This document shows positions 44,921 to 55,433 of a DNA stretch of 64,000 nt, in pieces. The DNA lies in the NCBI GenBank assembly GCA_030789695.1, contig CM061136.1, positions 136,226,448 through 136,290,447 of the forward strand. Direction: 5' to 3'. Within the stretch, counting starts at the first letter, position 1, and each line of letters starts with the position of its first letter. Origin of the DNA: Scilla litardierei. Its lineage: Eukaryota > Streptophyta > Magnoliopsida > Asparagales > Asparagaceae. Both the position numbers and the translations under genes were made by a program. Below the pieces are notes generated by a model that worked only from the letters and a program-made list of their open reading frames with translations, was not told the DNA's origin and made no database searches.

Positions 44921-45287
44921 GATAGCTATAGACCGGCAACAGCGCGAGAGCGTGAGCTTGGTTCCACATTTAGTTGCAACTAGTTCATCCAAATTCTCAT
45001 TCTAGCAATTTTGATACCGACGAACCACATTTATGAAATACGGTGAGTAGCGGGGATTCCCCATTCCCTAGACGTTCTTTATTTGATTTGATATTTCGCA
45101 CATTTGTCTGACGATTGTGACAGGATCGCCCAAGGCAATTCTCTCTATTCTTAAATAGCCAGGTTGATTAGGAGCAAGCACGGTCATTCGTCCTCCCTGT
45201 GTTCGATACCCGCTCGCCGCTATACCGTGCGCTTGCGGTAAAACTACAACCGTTCTTTGGGTGTACGTCCCGGAGCGATCAAGTTTT

Positions 45288-45305
45288 TGGCGCCGTTGCC
45301 GGGGA
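45288..45305 (+). other. Primer-binding site of C (tRNA-Asp)
   Basis: TGGCGCCGTTGCCGGGGA, six bases after the LTR, identical to the site in A. Confidence 0.92.
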
Positions 45306-45453
45306 GGCGATTGCGTTTGATTCTTTTTCACCCTAGCTACTTCTTTCTTTTATTTTTATTTTTTTTATTGTTACCATTATTATTTCCTTTACTATTCTTA
45401 CCTAACCCTTCCACGGTATTAATCATTTCTTTGAAACTCTGTTTCCCCTGTGC

Positions 45454-48228
45454 ATGAACACGAGATCTACGGCGGACCCAGAAGACTTATTATTTGATCC
45501 CGAGATCGAACGTACCGCGCGGAGACTTAGAGCGGAAAAGAGACAAGATCCGGAAGGGAGGTATATGACCAACCCGGAAACTCCTGAAGAATTGGCGGCA
45601 AGGATGGCAAGGATAATCTCTATTCGAGATAAGCTTCGGCCTAAGACTTCTTCTACCACCTCGTCCATTGCCATGCCGGGGTTGGTGGCTGACAAGAACT
45701 TCGAGCTAAAGACTGGATTGGTGGTTTTGATGCAACAAGACCCATTTCATGGGAACGCACATGAGAACCCCCACTACCACATCCAACTATTCTTGTCGAA
45801 GTGCGTCACATTCCAGATGCCGGGGGTCTCCAACGATGCTATCAGACTGCGTCTCTTCCCCTTTACGCTAAAGGACAAGGCACTCTATTGGTTGAGGACG
45901 CAAGCTGAGGATGTCTTCACCACTTGGGACGAGCTGGCGAGTGCATTTATTGACAAATTTTATCCGCCATCCAAGACGGTGAAGATCCGGAGCGCTCTCA
46001 TGTCCTTCAAGCAAGGACCACAGGAGACGCTCTATGAAGCATGGGAGCGTTTTAAGGATTTGCAGCATCAATGCCCGCACCACAGTATAGAGGATTGGGA
46101 GCTAGTTCATAGCTTCTACAACGGTCTCCAACCGGGGACCAAACAAATTATTGATGCCGCGGCGAATGGTGCAATCTTGTCAAAGACTCCCGAGGAAGCT
46201 ACGGCCCTAATTGAGGAGATGGCCTCAAATAACCAACAATGGGGCGATGAGCGAGGACACTCCACATCCTCCTTAAAGCCAACTAGCATCTACGAGGCGA
46301 AGGCCGTAGCGGAGCTCACGAGCAAATTCGATTCTCTCCACAAGGTGGTGGAGAGATTGGAGAAATTTATCACGGAGCCCCAAGGAAGCACATCCACCTC
46401 CGCACCGACCAACCAAATGTGTGATTGGCAAGACCAATCTCAAGTCATGTACTCGGGAGGAGAGCAAGGAGAAGGATCCTTGGAGCAAGTACAATATGTT
46501 GCGGGGAACCAAGGGTATTGGTCCAATCCGGCCGCAAGAAATCATCCGGAATTCTCCTACACCAATAATGAAGGAGCCTTGAACCCGCCACAACCACCGC
46601 CTCAACAAGCTCGACCACCACCACCCCAACAACAAAACTATCCACCGAGGGGGCCTACTCAACAAAACTTTCAACCGAAGCAACAAGTTCCACCATATAG
46701 GCCTCCCGGATTCAACCAAGGGTGGAGGAATCAAAATCAAAACCCTCCACAAGCTCCACAACGATCCGACTTCGAAACTAGAGTGGAGGCGTTCATGGTC
46801 GAGCAAAATAAGGTGAATGCTACTTTGAAGGCGGGGCAAGAATCTCTTAATACCGTAGTGGCTCAAATATCGGAGCAATTGGCGTTGCTCAATCGGAACA
46901 CTCAAAGATTGCCGGTGCAACCGGAGCAAAACCCACGGGGCAACACGGGCCACATCAATGCCGTAGTTGCCGTTACTACTAGAGGCGGGAAGGACACCAC
47001 CCCCGCTATGATTCCTACCGAGGAGGCCGTGGAGGAAAGCTTGGAGCCGGTTGAGCCGGTAGTTGAGATTGAAAAGGAGAAGGAGCCACAAGACAAGGAG
47101 AAATCTAGGGCGGAGCGGTTAATTGAGGAGAGGCGCTTCATGCCACCGGTCCCATTCCCCCAAAGACTAGCGAAAGCGAAAATGGAGAAAAGGCTAGCGA
47201 AATTCCTCGAGTACCTAAGAGGAGTTAGCCTCAATATTCCCTTCCTCGACGCCATCGTGGAGATCCCCACGTATGCTAAATTCTTGAAGGACTTGATTTC
47301 GGGGAGGAAGAGGAAGGAGAAGATCATGCTAGCCGAGGAGGGCTCTTGGTTCACCAAGAGAGAGAAGGAGCCGGCAAAATTTAAAGATCCGGGGAGTTTT
47401 CGGATTCCTTGCACTTTGGGCGGCGTGCCTCTTCAAAAGGCGTTGGTCGATCTTGGGGCTAGTGTGAGTCTCATGCCCCTCTCCATGTTCTTAAAGCTTA
47501 ACACCGGGACAAAGTTGAAACCCACCGACATGCGCATTCAATTAGCCGATGGCCGGATAACAAGGCCGGTGGGGATTGCCGAAGACATCCCACTTCAAGT
47601 CCTGGGTGGAATATGCTTGCCATGTGACTTCGTCATCATGGACGTTAAGGAGGAGGGAGACACCTCATTGATACTTGGACGCCCATTCCTCGCCACCGCC
47701 GGAGTCATCGTCGACGTGCACGAAGGTACCTTAACCTTAAACGTCGGAAACATCGAGGTGGAGCTCCACATTCCTAAGGAAATGAAGCACATGCCTTACC
47801 ACGAGGAGCTTGATTACATGGACCTCCTCGATGAGGTGATAGAGGAGACGATTCCTCACTCAATTGGCGCCCTTTTTGATGAAGAATTTGAAGAAGGCCC
47901 GGATTTAGGCCGAGATGAAGAGAATAAAGATGATTCCCCCGACTTCTCCGTTGATGAAGATGAAGGCGACGCTGATGTCGCAAGGATTCGAGAGCTCTGC
48001 AAGCTCTCGAAATTAAAGTCTCCAAAGAAAGCTCCGCCGGTACGGAAATCGGCATCGCCAGTTAAGCCGTTGACCGGGGCAAATGCTAGCTTGGGGGAGC
48101 CTCCCCCCAACACTATTCGAGACAAGAGACCTCCGAGGGAGAACGCTACGCCGCCACGTCCAAATCCAAGCGCGCTCCCCGGGAATTTTGACGGGTGCAT
48201 CTCATATGCACCAAACATCCCGCATTGA
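45454..48228 (+). CDS. Athila gag-protease polyprotein of C
   Basis: 924 residues, fully open. Start MNTRSTADPEDLLFDPEIERTARRL. Gag domain at about residues 90-250 (DPFHGNAHENPHYHIQLFLSKC, LRLFPFTLKDKALYWL, FIDKFYPPSKT, LYEAWERFKDLQHQCPHH, FYNGLQPGTKQIIDAAANG). Pro/Gln-rich linker about 360-440; no zinc knuckle, as is usual for Athila. Protease at about 645-790 with active site ALVDLGASVSLMP (Asp near 666) and LILGRPFLATAGVIVDVHEG. Acidic region about 810-850. It ends with its own stop instead of reading into RT, because pol is deleted. Assembles particles and processes gag; intact by eye. Confidence 0.95.
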   Translation: MNTRSTADPEDLLFDPEIERTARRLRAEKRQDPEGRYMTNPETPEELAARMARIISIRDKLRPKTSSTTSSIAMPGLVADKNFELKTGLVVLMQQDPFHGNAHENPHYHIQLFLSKCVTFQMPGVSNDAIRLRLFPFTLKDKALYWLRTQAEDVFTTWDELASAFIDKFYPPSKTVKIRSALMSFKQGPQETLYEAWERFKDLQHQCPHHSIEDWELVHSFYNGLQPGTKQIIDAAANGAILSKTPEEATALIEEMASNNQQWGDERGHSTSSLKPTSIYEAKAVAELTSKFDSLHKVVERLEKFITEPQGSTSTSAPTNQMCDWQDQSQVMYSGGEQGEGSLEQVQYVAGNQGYWSNPAARNHPEFSYTNNEGALNPPQPPPQQARPPPPQQQNYPPRGPTQQNFQPKQQVPPYRPPGFNQGWRNQNQNPPQAPQRSDFETRVEAFMVEQNKVNATLKAGQESLNTVVAQISEQLALLNRNTQRLPVQPEQNPRGNTGHINAVVAVTTRGGKDTTPAMIPTEEAVEESLEPVEPVVEIEKEKEPQDKEKSRAERLIEERRFMPPVPFPQRLAKAKMEKRLAKFLEYLRGVSLNIPFLDAIVEIPTYAKFLKDLISGRKRKEKIMLAEEGSWFTKREKEPAKFKDPGSFRIPCTLGGVPLQKALVDLGASVSLMPLSMFLKLNTGTKLKPTDMRIQLADGRITRPVGIAEDIPLQVLGGICLPCDFVIMDVKEEGDTSLILGRPFLATAGVIVDVHEGTLTLNVGNIEVELHIPKEMKHMPYHEELDYMDLLDEVIEETIPHSIGALFDEEFEEGPDLGRDEENKDDSPDFSVDEDEGDADVARIRELCKLSKLKSPKKAPPVRKSASPVKPLTGANASLGEPPPNTIRDKRPPRENATPPRPNPSALPGNFDGCISYAPNIPH

Positions 48229-48556
48229 TTGAAAATTATAGGGGGTCGAGCTCACGACCTAAAATGAGCGCTTGTCGGGAGGCAACCCGACGGTTTTTGC
48301 TTTATTTTTACTTTTTCTTAATTTTCGTTTTAGAGATTTTTAGTGTTTTGAGTCATTCGACCAAAAATTTTGTGATAACGGGTCCTATTTTTCTTGACAG
48401 GAGAGTAGATAGGTAGATCCATCATGAGGAGGATGAACGAGACGACGAGGAGCGCCCCAAGAAGGCGCTCGACGCTTAGGAGGAGGATGAAATCGACTGG
48501 AGGAAGAAAGACGGAGTTTAGAGCCCAAACGAAGACAAACAGCAGAACACAAGGCT

Positions 48557-48884
48557 CACTCGGCCGAGTATACTAGTCACTCGGCCGAGTACACAAGTTC
48601 GTCCGGCCGAGCCGCTCACGAACGAGGGAAGTCTGTTGTACCCAACTCTCTGTTTATTTTCTTGATTTCGATATAACTGCTACTCGGCCGAGTATACATT
48701 ATCACTCGGCCGAGTGAAACGGATACCCTCCTAGGGCGAGTCATGCCGAGTAGCTTGAGTCACTCGGCCGAATGGACTTACGTCACTCGGCCGAGGCTGG
48801 CAAAGCCACTCGGCCGAAGCGATATCGGGGAGAAAATTTTTATTTGCCTCGCTCGGCCGAGTGAGCACGTCACTCGGCCGAGTC
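48557..48884 (+). promoter_or_regulatory. Internal palindrome array of C (CACTCGGCCGAGTG)
   Basis: About eleven copies of the LTR motif, for example at 48557, 48578, 48701, 48870. The surrounding sequence is not a copy of the LTR, so only the motif is shared. Confidence 0.8.
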
Positions 48885-48892
48885 GTAACTCT

Positions 48893-48904
48893 TTTATATA
48901 TAAG
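48893..48904 (+). promoter_or_regulatory. Candidate internal TATA box of C
   Basis: TTTATATATAAG, eight bases after the last palindrome and about 545 bp before the ATG of the ORF-1-type gene, followed by a C-rich, leader-like segment. Confidence 0.6.
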
Positions 48905-49447
48905 TGGCGAGGGGGCGCGGATTTCGAAATAGCAAATCCCAAATCCGCCCGCGCCCCCTCATCTCCCATCGCCCGATCTCGTTTCACCCAGCCCCCACTC
49001 GCCCGACCAAGCCCGCGCGCGCCGCCGCTCGGCCAGCCACCGCCGGCCGACCATCGCCGCACCCCGCCCGAGTCGCCGGCGGCGGCCTTGTCTCCGATCA
49101 CCTCCGGTATAGCTTGATTTGCCCGTTTTCTCCTCTTTTTGCGTAGTTTTCGAGGATCCGTGTATTAATCGAACCCCTAACCCGAATCAATTCCCATATC
49201 TATCTGTTATACCCCTATTGCTCCATACATTTTGATTATTACTCGCTGATATCGCTTTTCCATGCGCAGGTTGCTTTTTGGAGCTTAGGGGAGCCTAGGG
49301 GAGCTTGTACGGGCTGTTTTGGACTTCGTGGAGGCGCGGACTTCGCACGCTTCCACTGCTTAGCACTCGCGGCGTGTTTTGGTACACTCTTTCCATTCTT
49401 TTTGCACACGCCACACTTTTTCACTTTTCGGCGCGCTCGGGGCCGAT

Positions 49448-51382
49448 ATGCCGCCCCGGACACGGCCGCAGTCGACGAGAGCTTCCGCTAAGCGGAAGCG
49501 GTCGGACGAGCCCAGCCCCTCCCACTTGGTGGAGGACTCTCCTACGCCTTCCCCCACACACGCCGTCCACCCAGCACAGCCTGCAGGCCCCGCACACCCC
49601 GCACAGCCTGCAGTGCACCCACAGCCCGCACAGCCTCTCCCTGCCGATCCACAGCCACCACCACCAGCTCCACTGGTCGGGCCGCTCGGGATTACGTTCC
49701 GAGACGACGCACACCGCGCCGTCTTCGAGCGTATCTCCCAGCGCTCGATCGTACCCTCCAGGTTTGCACACCTCGCTGACCTAGGACGCCTGGGGGTACT
49801 TGAGGGGATGCTCACGTTGTACGACAACGTGGGCTGGCGAGATTTTTTCCAGGTGTCGGCGGGTACTTTTACCCGCCCGACACTTGAGGTTTTGAGTTCG
49901 ATCGCCCGGACCGATGAGGGATGCTCATTCAGGTTCATGGATCGAGAGTGCCAGGTCACTCTCGATATGATGAGAGCGTTCTTCTCATGGCCCGCAGTCC
50001 CCGGAGCCGATCACGGTTACGGCCCCACACATATCCCTCCACCCTCTTTCGACGCCGGTGCCTTCTGGGCACGTATCACAGGCCACCACGCCGCCTTTGA
50101 CCCTAGTAGGGCCAAGGCCTCGGCCATTGTCCACCCCTGCCTACGTATTGCCCAGCGCCTTATGGCGACCACCTTTTTGGCCAGATATGAGCCGGGCATG
50201 ATGTCTACGCCAGAGCTCTACATGCTCTATGCGATGACACGTCCCAGAGCTCTATCTAGGGATGGACACGAGCTTGTCCCCGCCGTCGTGATCGACATTG
50301 CGGCTTGGTTTTTAGACCGTATCATTGTGTCGGTGGGCGCTCGCTCACCAATATGCTGCGGCGGTCTGATCAACCTGCTTACCATGATGACCGGCGAGGA
50401 CTTACCTGACGACCTGCGACGCGTTCCGGGCCCCACTTCCTTGTCGATAGACGTTATGGCCCGGATGAAGATGCTGCGTCCGCATGGTGAGCGTCACTGG
50501 GTCTGGTTGCACGGCCCTTTTGGTGCCGACTACATGATTCTCCCGAGCCCAGCTCGGACCCAGATTGCACCGGCCCACGTTGACTGGCTCCCAGCGATGG
50601 ATGTCCTCATCCCCGCTGCGTACGTGCTCGAGGCCGAGGAGGCCGAGCAGGCCCACGCTACCCACGCTGCCCAGGCTGCTCCCGCAGACCCTGCTGCACA
50701 CCCTGCCGAGCCTGCTGCCGACCCCGTCGACCCTGTGGCCCCTCAGCCTGTTCCTGACGTTTACGCTGCTCCTGACACTTCTGTCCCCACCTCTGTCAGT
50801 GTCGAGAGTACTCTTGCTGAGCCCACTTCCACCACTGTCACCACTTCCGAGGCTGTCCCCACCACTCCCGCTGCCACCTCTGGCCCTCTGTCCGTGGAGC
50901 CTCTTTGCTCCGCACTCCCCGAGCGCCCGCCGACCTTTGTCGAGAGTGGAGCGCCCTCGTTTGCCGCGGTCGTGGAGACCATGGCTAGCATGATCTCCGC
51001 TGGGATTGCGCCTTTTGGTCCACACAGTTCCGCCCCAGCGGTAGAGTCCTCTGTCTCCACAGCCGCCGTATTCTCCGAGAGCGTCGTGGCGTCTGTCCAC
51101 ACTTCTGGGCCACTGACCTCTCTTGCCACCTCGTTGCCACTTTTGCACGCTTCCTTTGCTGCCGCTGCCTCTACTTCTCACCAGCCGGTGTCCCGGCCTC
51201 ACACTGAGGCCAGGCCCACATTTGCTGGCGCGGCACCTTTTGTCCCCTTCCCTGCTGAGCCCGTTACATACTCCACTCGCGTACGCCAGCCCCGCCCTGC
51301 GCAGCCTAGACCGGTGCGTCCCTCTGCACCACCCCCGCCCGACACTGTACTGCAGAGCATACGTGCTATTGAGTTGCGGTGA
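49448..51382 (+). CDS. Athila ORF-1-type protein in the env position of C
   Basis: 644 residues from MPPRTRPQSTRASAKRKRSDEPSP; an upstream in-frame ATG at 49379 gives an unlikely N-terminus. Residues about 1-85 are Pro/Ala/His-rich; about 85-400 form the Athila ORF-1 domain (HRAVFERISQRSIVPSRFAHL, GCSFRFMDRECQVTLDMMRAFF, ELYMLYAMTRPRALS, WFLDRIIVSVGARS, GLINLLTMMTGEDLP). Pro/Ala/Thr/Ser-rich tail about 410-640. No signal peptide or membrane segment is visible, so an envelope role is not supported; function unknown. The frame meets TGA at 51380-51382 while the adjacent frame carries on, see next entry. Confidence 0.85.
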   Translation: MPPRTRPQSTRASAKRKRSDEPSPSHLVEDSPTPSPTHAVHPAQPAGPAHPAQPAVHPQPAQPLPADPQPPPPAPLVGPLGITFRDDAHRAVFERISQRSIVPSRFAHLADLGRLGVLEGMLTLYDNVGWRDFFQVSAGTFTRPTLEVLSSIARTDEGCSFRFMDRECQVTLDMMRAFFSWPAVPGADHGYGPTHIPPPSFDAGAFWARITGHHAAFDPSRAKASAIVHPCLRIAQRLMATTFLARYEPGMMSTPELYMLYAMTRPRALSRDGHELVPAVVIDIAAWFLDRIIVSVGARSPICCGGLINLLTMMTGEDLPDDLRRVPGPTSLSIDVMARMKMLRPHGERHWVWLHGPFGADYMILPSPARTQIAPAHVDWLPAMDVLIPAAYVLEAEEAEQAHATHAAQAAPADPAAHPAEPAADPVDPVAPQPVPDVYAAPDTSVPTSVSVESTLAEPTSTTVTTSEAVPTTPAATSGPLSVEPLCSALPERPPTFVESGAPSFAAVVETMASMISAGIAPFGPHSSAPAVESSVSTAAVFSESVVASVHTSGPLTSLATSLPLLHASFAAAASTSHQPVSRPHTEARPTFAGAAPFVPFPAEPVTYSTRVRQPRPAQPRPVRPSAPPPPDTVLQSIRAIELR

Positions 51383-51660
51383 GTGGTCTTAGAGGTGACC
51401 TTAGGACCCTGTCCTCCACCGTCTCTATGATGGCTGGACGCTTTGACCTGATCTCTCAGATCCACTACTGCCTGACACAGATCTTAGAGCGTCTTCCGCG
51501 CGTACCCCCACCCACCCAGCAGGTTCCCACACACACTTCCACACACACTTCCACACACACTAGACCTGCTTCCACTTCCACGCCCACCCCAGCTCAGCAG
51601 CCTACACCACCGCCACCACCTCCGCCTCAGGACGGAGACGGCGCAGCACCACCTTCCTAG
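51383..51660 (+). pseudogene. Out-of-frame C-terminal extension of the ORF-1-type gene
   Basis: The +1-shifted frame reads SGLRGDLRTLSSTVSMMAGRFDLISQIHYCLTQ and then a Pro/Thr-rich end with PTHTSTHTST repeats. The start overlaps the stop of the preceding frame within GCGGTGAGTGG. Either a one-base shift separates them or the GTGAGT is a donor site. Confidence 0.6.
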
Positions 51661-53613
51661 GCACCCTTGATGCCATCGATTCCTTTTGCCGTTGTGCTGC
51701 CCGTTTCTGCTGGGTCCTGATGCCTTTTTGTCCACCCCCCCTCCCCTCACTTATTTTGGGATTCTCATTTGCCGTATCTTTATATATCTTTTTTGGGAGA
51801 GAGGGAGAGCTTTTGGTGACCCATTTATACTCGTATCACTCATATCTGTGCATGCATCATATCCGCATCATATTTTCATTTCTTTATTTTTCGTTTTATT
51901 ATCTTTTTTCTTTCCATCATGCATGCATCCTCACTTGCCCCTCTCATTACTTGTCTCTCTGTGTGCCACACTTTGCACATTGAGGACACTGTGCAGTTAG
52001 CTTGGGGGGAGTGAGTTCTCACGTTCTTTTTCGTTTTGCCACCTTTATTTTTAGTTTTTCACGCCACTTCCCGCGTTTGCACTTATTTTCACTTATCATT
52101 TTTTCTCATTTTGCCATGCATCACGTTTTTCTTATTTCTCTGTGTGCCGCATTGCATAGATTTATTTTTCTTATCTTTATTTCTTTCCTTTTTCATCTCA
52201 TGCTAGAGATGAATTTTCTGTGATGATGTCTACGTGGAGTTAGCTTATTCTATATGCATGCTATATTTGTCATGTCTTAGATTTTATTTCTGATATCATA
52301 TGCTATGACTTGCTTTGCATCTAGAATAGTAACCCACACTTTTTCCACATGAAAATGGACGAAGTTTTATTATTAGCTGAGCCTGAATATTCATATGTAT
52401 GCTATCACAGAAAACACACCAAGATTCATGCATTGAATGCCTATATCTGGAGTACTGATTTCTTTTCCTATATCACTTCTATATGCATGAATTGTACACT
52501 TCACTTCGGGATGATTGAATGATGTTAGCTATGATATATCTGGATTAGTTAGCTTTTTTTTGTGATCGAAACTGAGTAGATTAGATTACCCTGCCGAAGT
52601 TGTCGTGCATGTCTTACAGAGTGAACCGAGAGTTATATATATTTCTTTCTCCACAAATCTTGAACATCATTTCTCTACTTTTAAAAATCATTGGTGAATC
52701 TCCCCTTAGTGATTCTATTTTATGGCATTTCCCCCGCTATTAATTCCTAGCTCCAAATCCCTTCTTCTAAAATATATATATATATATATATAATAAAAGA
52801 GAGAAAAACATTCTTGTATATCATTATCTCTCTCTGAGTTGGGATCATTGTGTATATATTACTTATAAAAAAAAGAGAAAAAAAAAGAGGAAAAATCCTC
52901 AATAAAAGATCACATCTCACTTTCTTTCTTTCTTCTTTCTCTTCTTTGCTTTTGGAGCTATATAAAAATGGGGATGTAAATATTTTTGTGCCACCACGCT
53001 TATAGATAAGCTTGGGGGAGGGGACCCATTGATGTGTGAGAGAGTGACTACTTGACATTGCACGACAACCTAGGCTAAGTAATATTCTATACTCGGTGAG
53101 ATTGTTTCTAGCTTTACGAAATCCAGAAATCTAAGCCTAGCGTTCATTTCATGAAATCCAAACTTTTCTATTCTCTCTATTTTATAGTGTGATACTCTTA
53201 TATTCCAGATAGAAAGCGTTCAATTGAAAAGTGTGTGATCTGTGATTTGTATACCGCTTTAAATGATTCAGGCAATGTTAATTTTAAAATCATTCCGTTC
53301 TTCATGATTATATCATTGTTCGTGGGTTTTCTATTTCTATTTGCACTATTATACCATGATATCAAAATAAGATTCTTTGACATGTATTTCTCATTCGGTG
53401 CATGCTATAAGAGTAAGTGAAACCCACGTCCTGAGAAAATGATCTAGCACCCTACCTCTTCGCTTCTTTCTTTTATCTTTATTTTCATTTGGTTTTCATT
53501 CTTCTTCGTTTTTCATTTTTTTCGTTTTTCGCCGTTTTCGTTTTCCGAATCCACCGGGTTCGCCTTTTACTTATCTTCCTCGAGGACGAGTAAGAGGCAA
53601 GCTTGGGGGATTT
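51661..53613 (+). other. 3' non-coding region of C with three polypurine boxes
   Basis: No gene. T-rich, with an (AT)n run (about 52772-52792). AGCTTGGGGG occurs at 51999 (after stem-loop GCACA TTGAGGACAC TGTGC, 51975-51994), 53009 and 53600; the last one borders the LTR and is the functional polypurine tract. CCTCGAGGACGAGTAAGAGG precedes it. Confidence 0.8.
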
Positions 53614-55433
53614 TGATCACTCCTCATTTTACACCTTTTTTCCGTGTATTTGCATGCCATTTAGATCGCCCAAATCATGTTTTTCACGATATATCGACGA
53701 TATTGCGATGCTTTTCACGATTTGTTGTTTTTGTCGCATTTCAGGTGATTTGGCGCGATTTGGAGTGATCTCGAGGCGCGCTTACTCTAGACGGCCACCG
53801 ACGACCTCCCCGAGGGATATTTTGCTGTTGGAGAGGAGCAGAAGAAGAATGGACGTCGCAGGAGCGACGAGGAGGCCAAAATAAGCAGAATGGGCATTTT
53901 TTGTGTTCCACTCGGCCGAGTGGAGGAGCCACTCGGCCGACCAGTGAGACACTGCTCGGCCGACCCGTTCAGACACGATTTCCATGTGTACTAGGCCGAG
54001 CGACGGAGACCACATCGGCCGAGTGACGATACCATGTCCGCTCGAGTGGCGCCCAGACGAAGCCCCTCCAAAATATCGAAGTTACTGTTTCTCGGCCACC
54101 TGAGCTTCAGAAGACCCACTCGGCCGAGTGGTAAACCACGTCCGCCCGAGTGCAGTGAAGCCATCGGCCGAGTAACGACAACTCACTCGGCCGAGCCGCC
54201 TCCGAACTGAAGACCCTTGAAGCCCCCGACTTACTGGAAAATGACAGGGTTTTCACTCGGCCGAGCGACTTTTGTCACTCGGCCGAGTGCGATGCGCTGC
54301 CTGTAGCGAAATTTGCGGAAAACAGGCTGTGCAGGGGTGTTTTGGTCAGGATTTTTGGACGATTTTTTGGGGCTATTTAAGCCCTGTTTTTACCCTAGTT
54401 TTGAGAGCCATCTCTTAGATTTTTTGCAGCTTTTTGAGACAACTTTTTAGCTTTATTATTTGTGATTGGAGAAGAGGAAAAACTTGGATTTTTGTTGGAT
54501 TAATTGAAGAACTACATTGGTTTGCATCTCTCTTCCCCAAAAACTCTATTTTTATTGTTTATATCATTGTTGTGATGAATTCCATTGCCTATTTCATTGA
54601 TTATTTTTGTGCTATTGCTATGATTTGTGAGTAGTCTCCACGTCTTGGGGCGTGGGGATGAACCCTACAAGCCCAATTTCGTATTTGTGATAAATTGGTA
54701 GAAATTGTGCTAGAATCAATAATTAGAGATTAGATTGGGATCGAATTACTACGGATAGCTAGGTATTCATATCAATTGGGATTTGCAAGAGATTGGATCC
54801 CAATTTGATAGGAAGCCCTAGAAATCCGAATTGGGTTGGAGTCGGACTTTCGAAGTATCGGTTTGCAAGAGATTGGACCGATACTAGGATCTCCGGTTGC
54901 AATTCCATGCCGATACCCGTTTGCAAGAGATTGGACGGGTAGGAACTATCCTAATTTAGATTGTGGACCGAGTTTGCAAGAGATTGGGCTCGGTGCGCAA
55001 TTGGACGATGATGTTGATCCTAATGCTAGCTTTTCTAGGCTAGGGTTTGCAAGAGATTGGACCCGACCCTAGGATAGCTATAGACCGGCAACAGCGCGAG
55101 AGCGTGAGCTTGGTTCCACATTTAGTTGCAACTAGTTCATCCAAATTCTCATTATAGCAATTTTGATACCGACGAACCACATTTATGAAATACGGTGAGT
55201 AGCGGGGATTCCCCATTCCCTAGACGTTCTTTATTTGATTTGATATTTCGCACATTTGTCTGACGATTGTGACAGGATCGCCCAAGGCAATTCTCTCTAT
55301 TCTTAAATAGCCAGGTTGATTAGGAGCAAGCACGGTCATTCGTCCTCCCTGTGTTCGATACCCGCTCGCCGCTATACCGTGCGCTTGCGGTAAAACTACA
55401 ACCGTTCTTTGGGTGTACGTCCCGGAGCGATCA
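53614..55433 (+). repeat. 3' LTR of C
   Basis: 1820 bp, nearly identical to 43463-45281; palindrome array at 53909-54289 and stem-loops at 54771-55072. Ends at the right TSD GATAT (55434-55438). Confidence 0.95.

Larger units (their letters stand above)
43463..45281 (+). repeat. 5' LTR of C
   Basis: Contains the palindrome array, TATA box and five stem-loops in that order, and ends with CGTGCGCTTGCGGTAAAACTAC and GAGCGATCA as in A. Confidence 0.95.
48229..49447 (+). other. Non-coding region of C between gag-protease and the ORF-1-type gene
   Basis: Starts with two small stem-loops, GGTCG AGCTCA CGACC (48244-48259) and GTCGGG AGGCAA CCCGAC (48274-48291), a motif common downstream of pol in plant Gypsy elements. 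Then come an acceptor-like TTCTTGACAG (48393-48402), the palindrome array (48557-48884), a TATA box (48893-48904), a C-rich leader, and a candidate intron ending CATGCGCAG (49261-49269). Confidence 0.75.
43463..55433 (+). mobile_element. Athila derivative C without pol, complete insertion
   Basis: 11,971 bp; LTRs of 1819 and 1820 bp, TGATCACTCC to GAGCGATCA, TSD GATAT on both sides (43458-43462, 55434-55438). tRNA-Asp primer site, gag-protease (45454-48228), then directly the pol-downstream untranslated region, an Athila ORF-1-type gene (49448-51382), three polypurine boxes and the 3' LTR. RT, RNase H and integrase are absent, so it needs enzymes in trans. LTRs are nearly identical (visible changes: CCAGCGAGAC/CCAGTGAGAC, CTCGGCCGAGCG/CTAGGCCGAGCG), which makes it the youngest-looking element here. 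Confidence 0.95.

Noticed and set aside
49448..51382. Envelope glycoprotein in Athila C
   Set aside because: No signal peptide, transmembrane segment or cysteine pattern seen; the sequence fits the Athila ORF-1 family instead.
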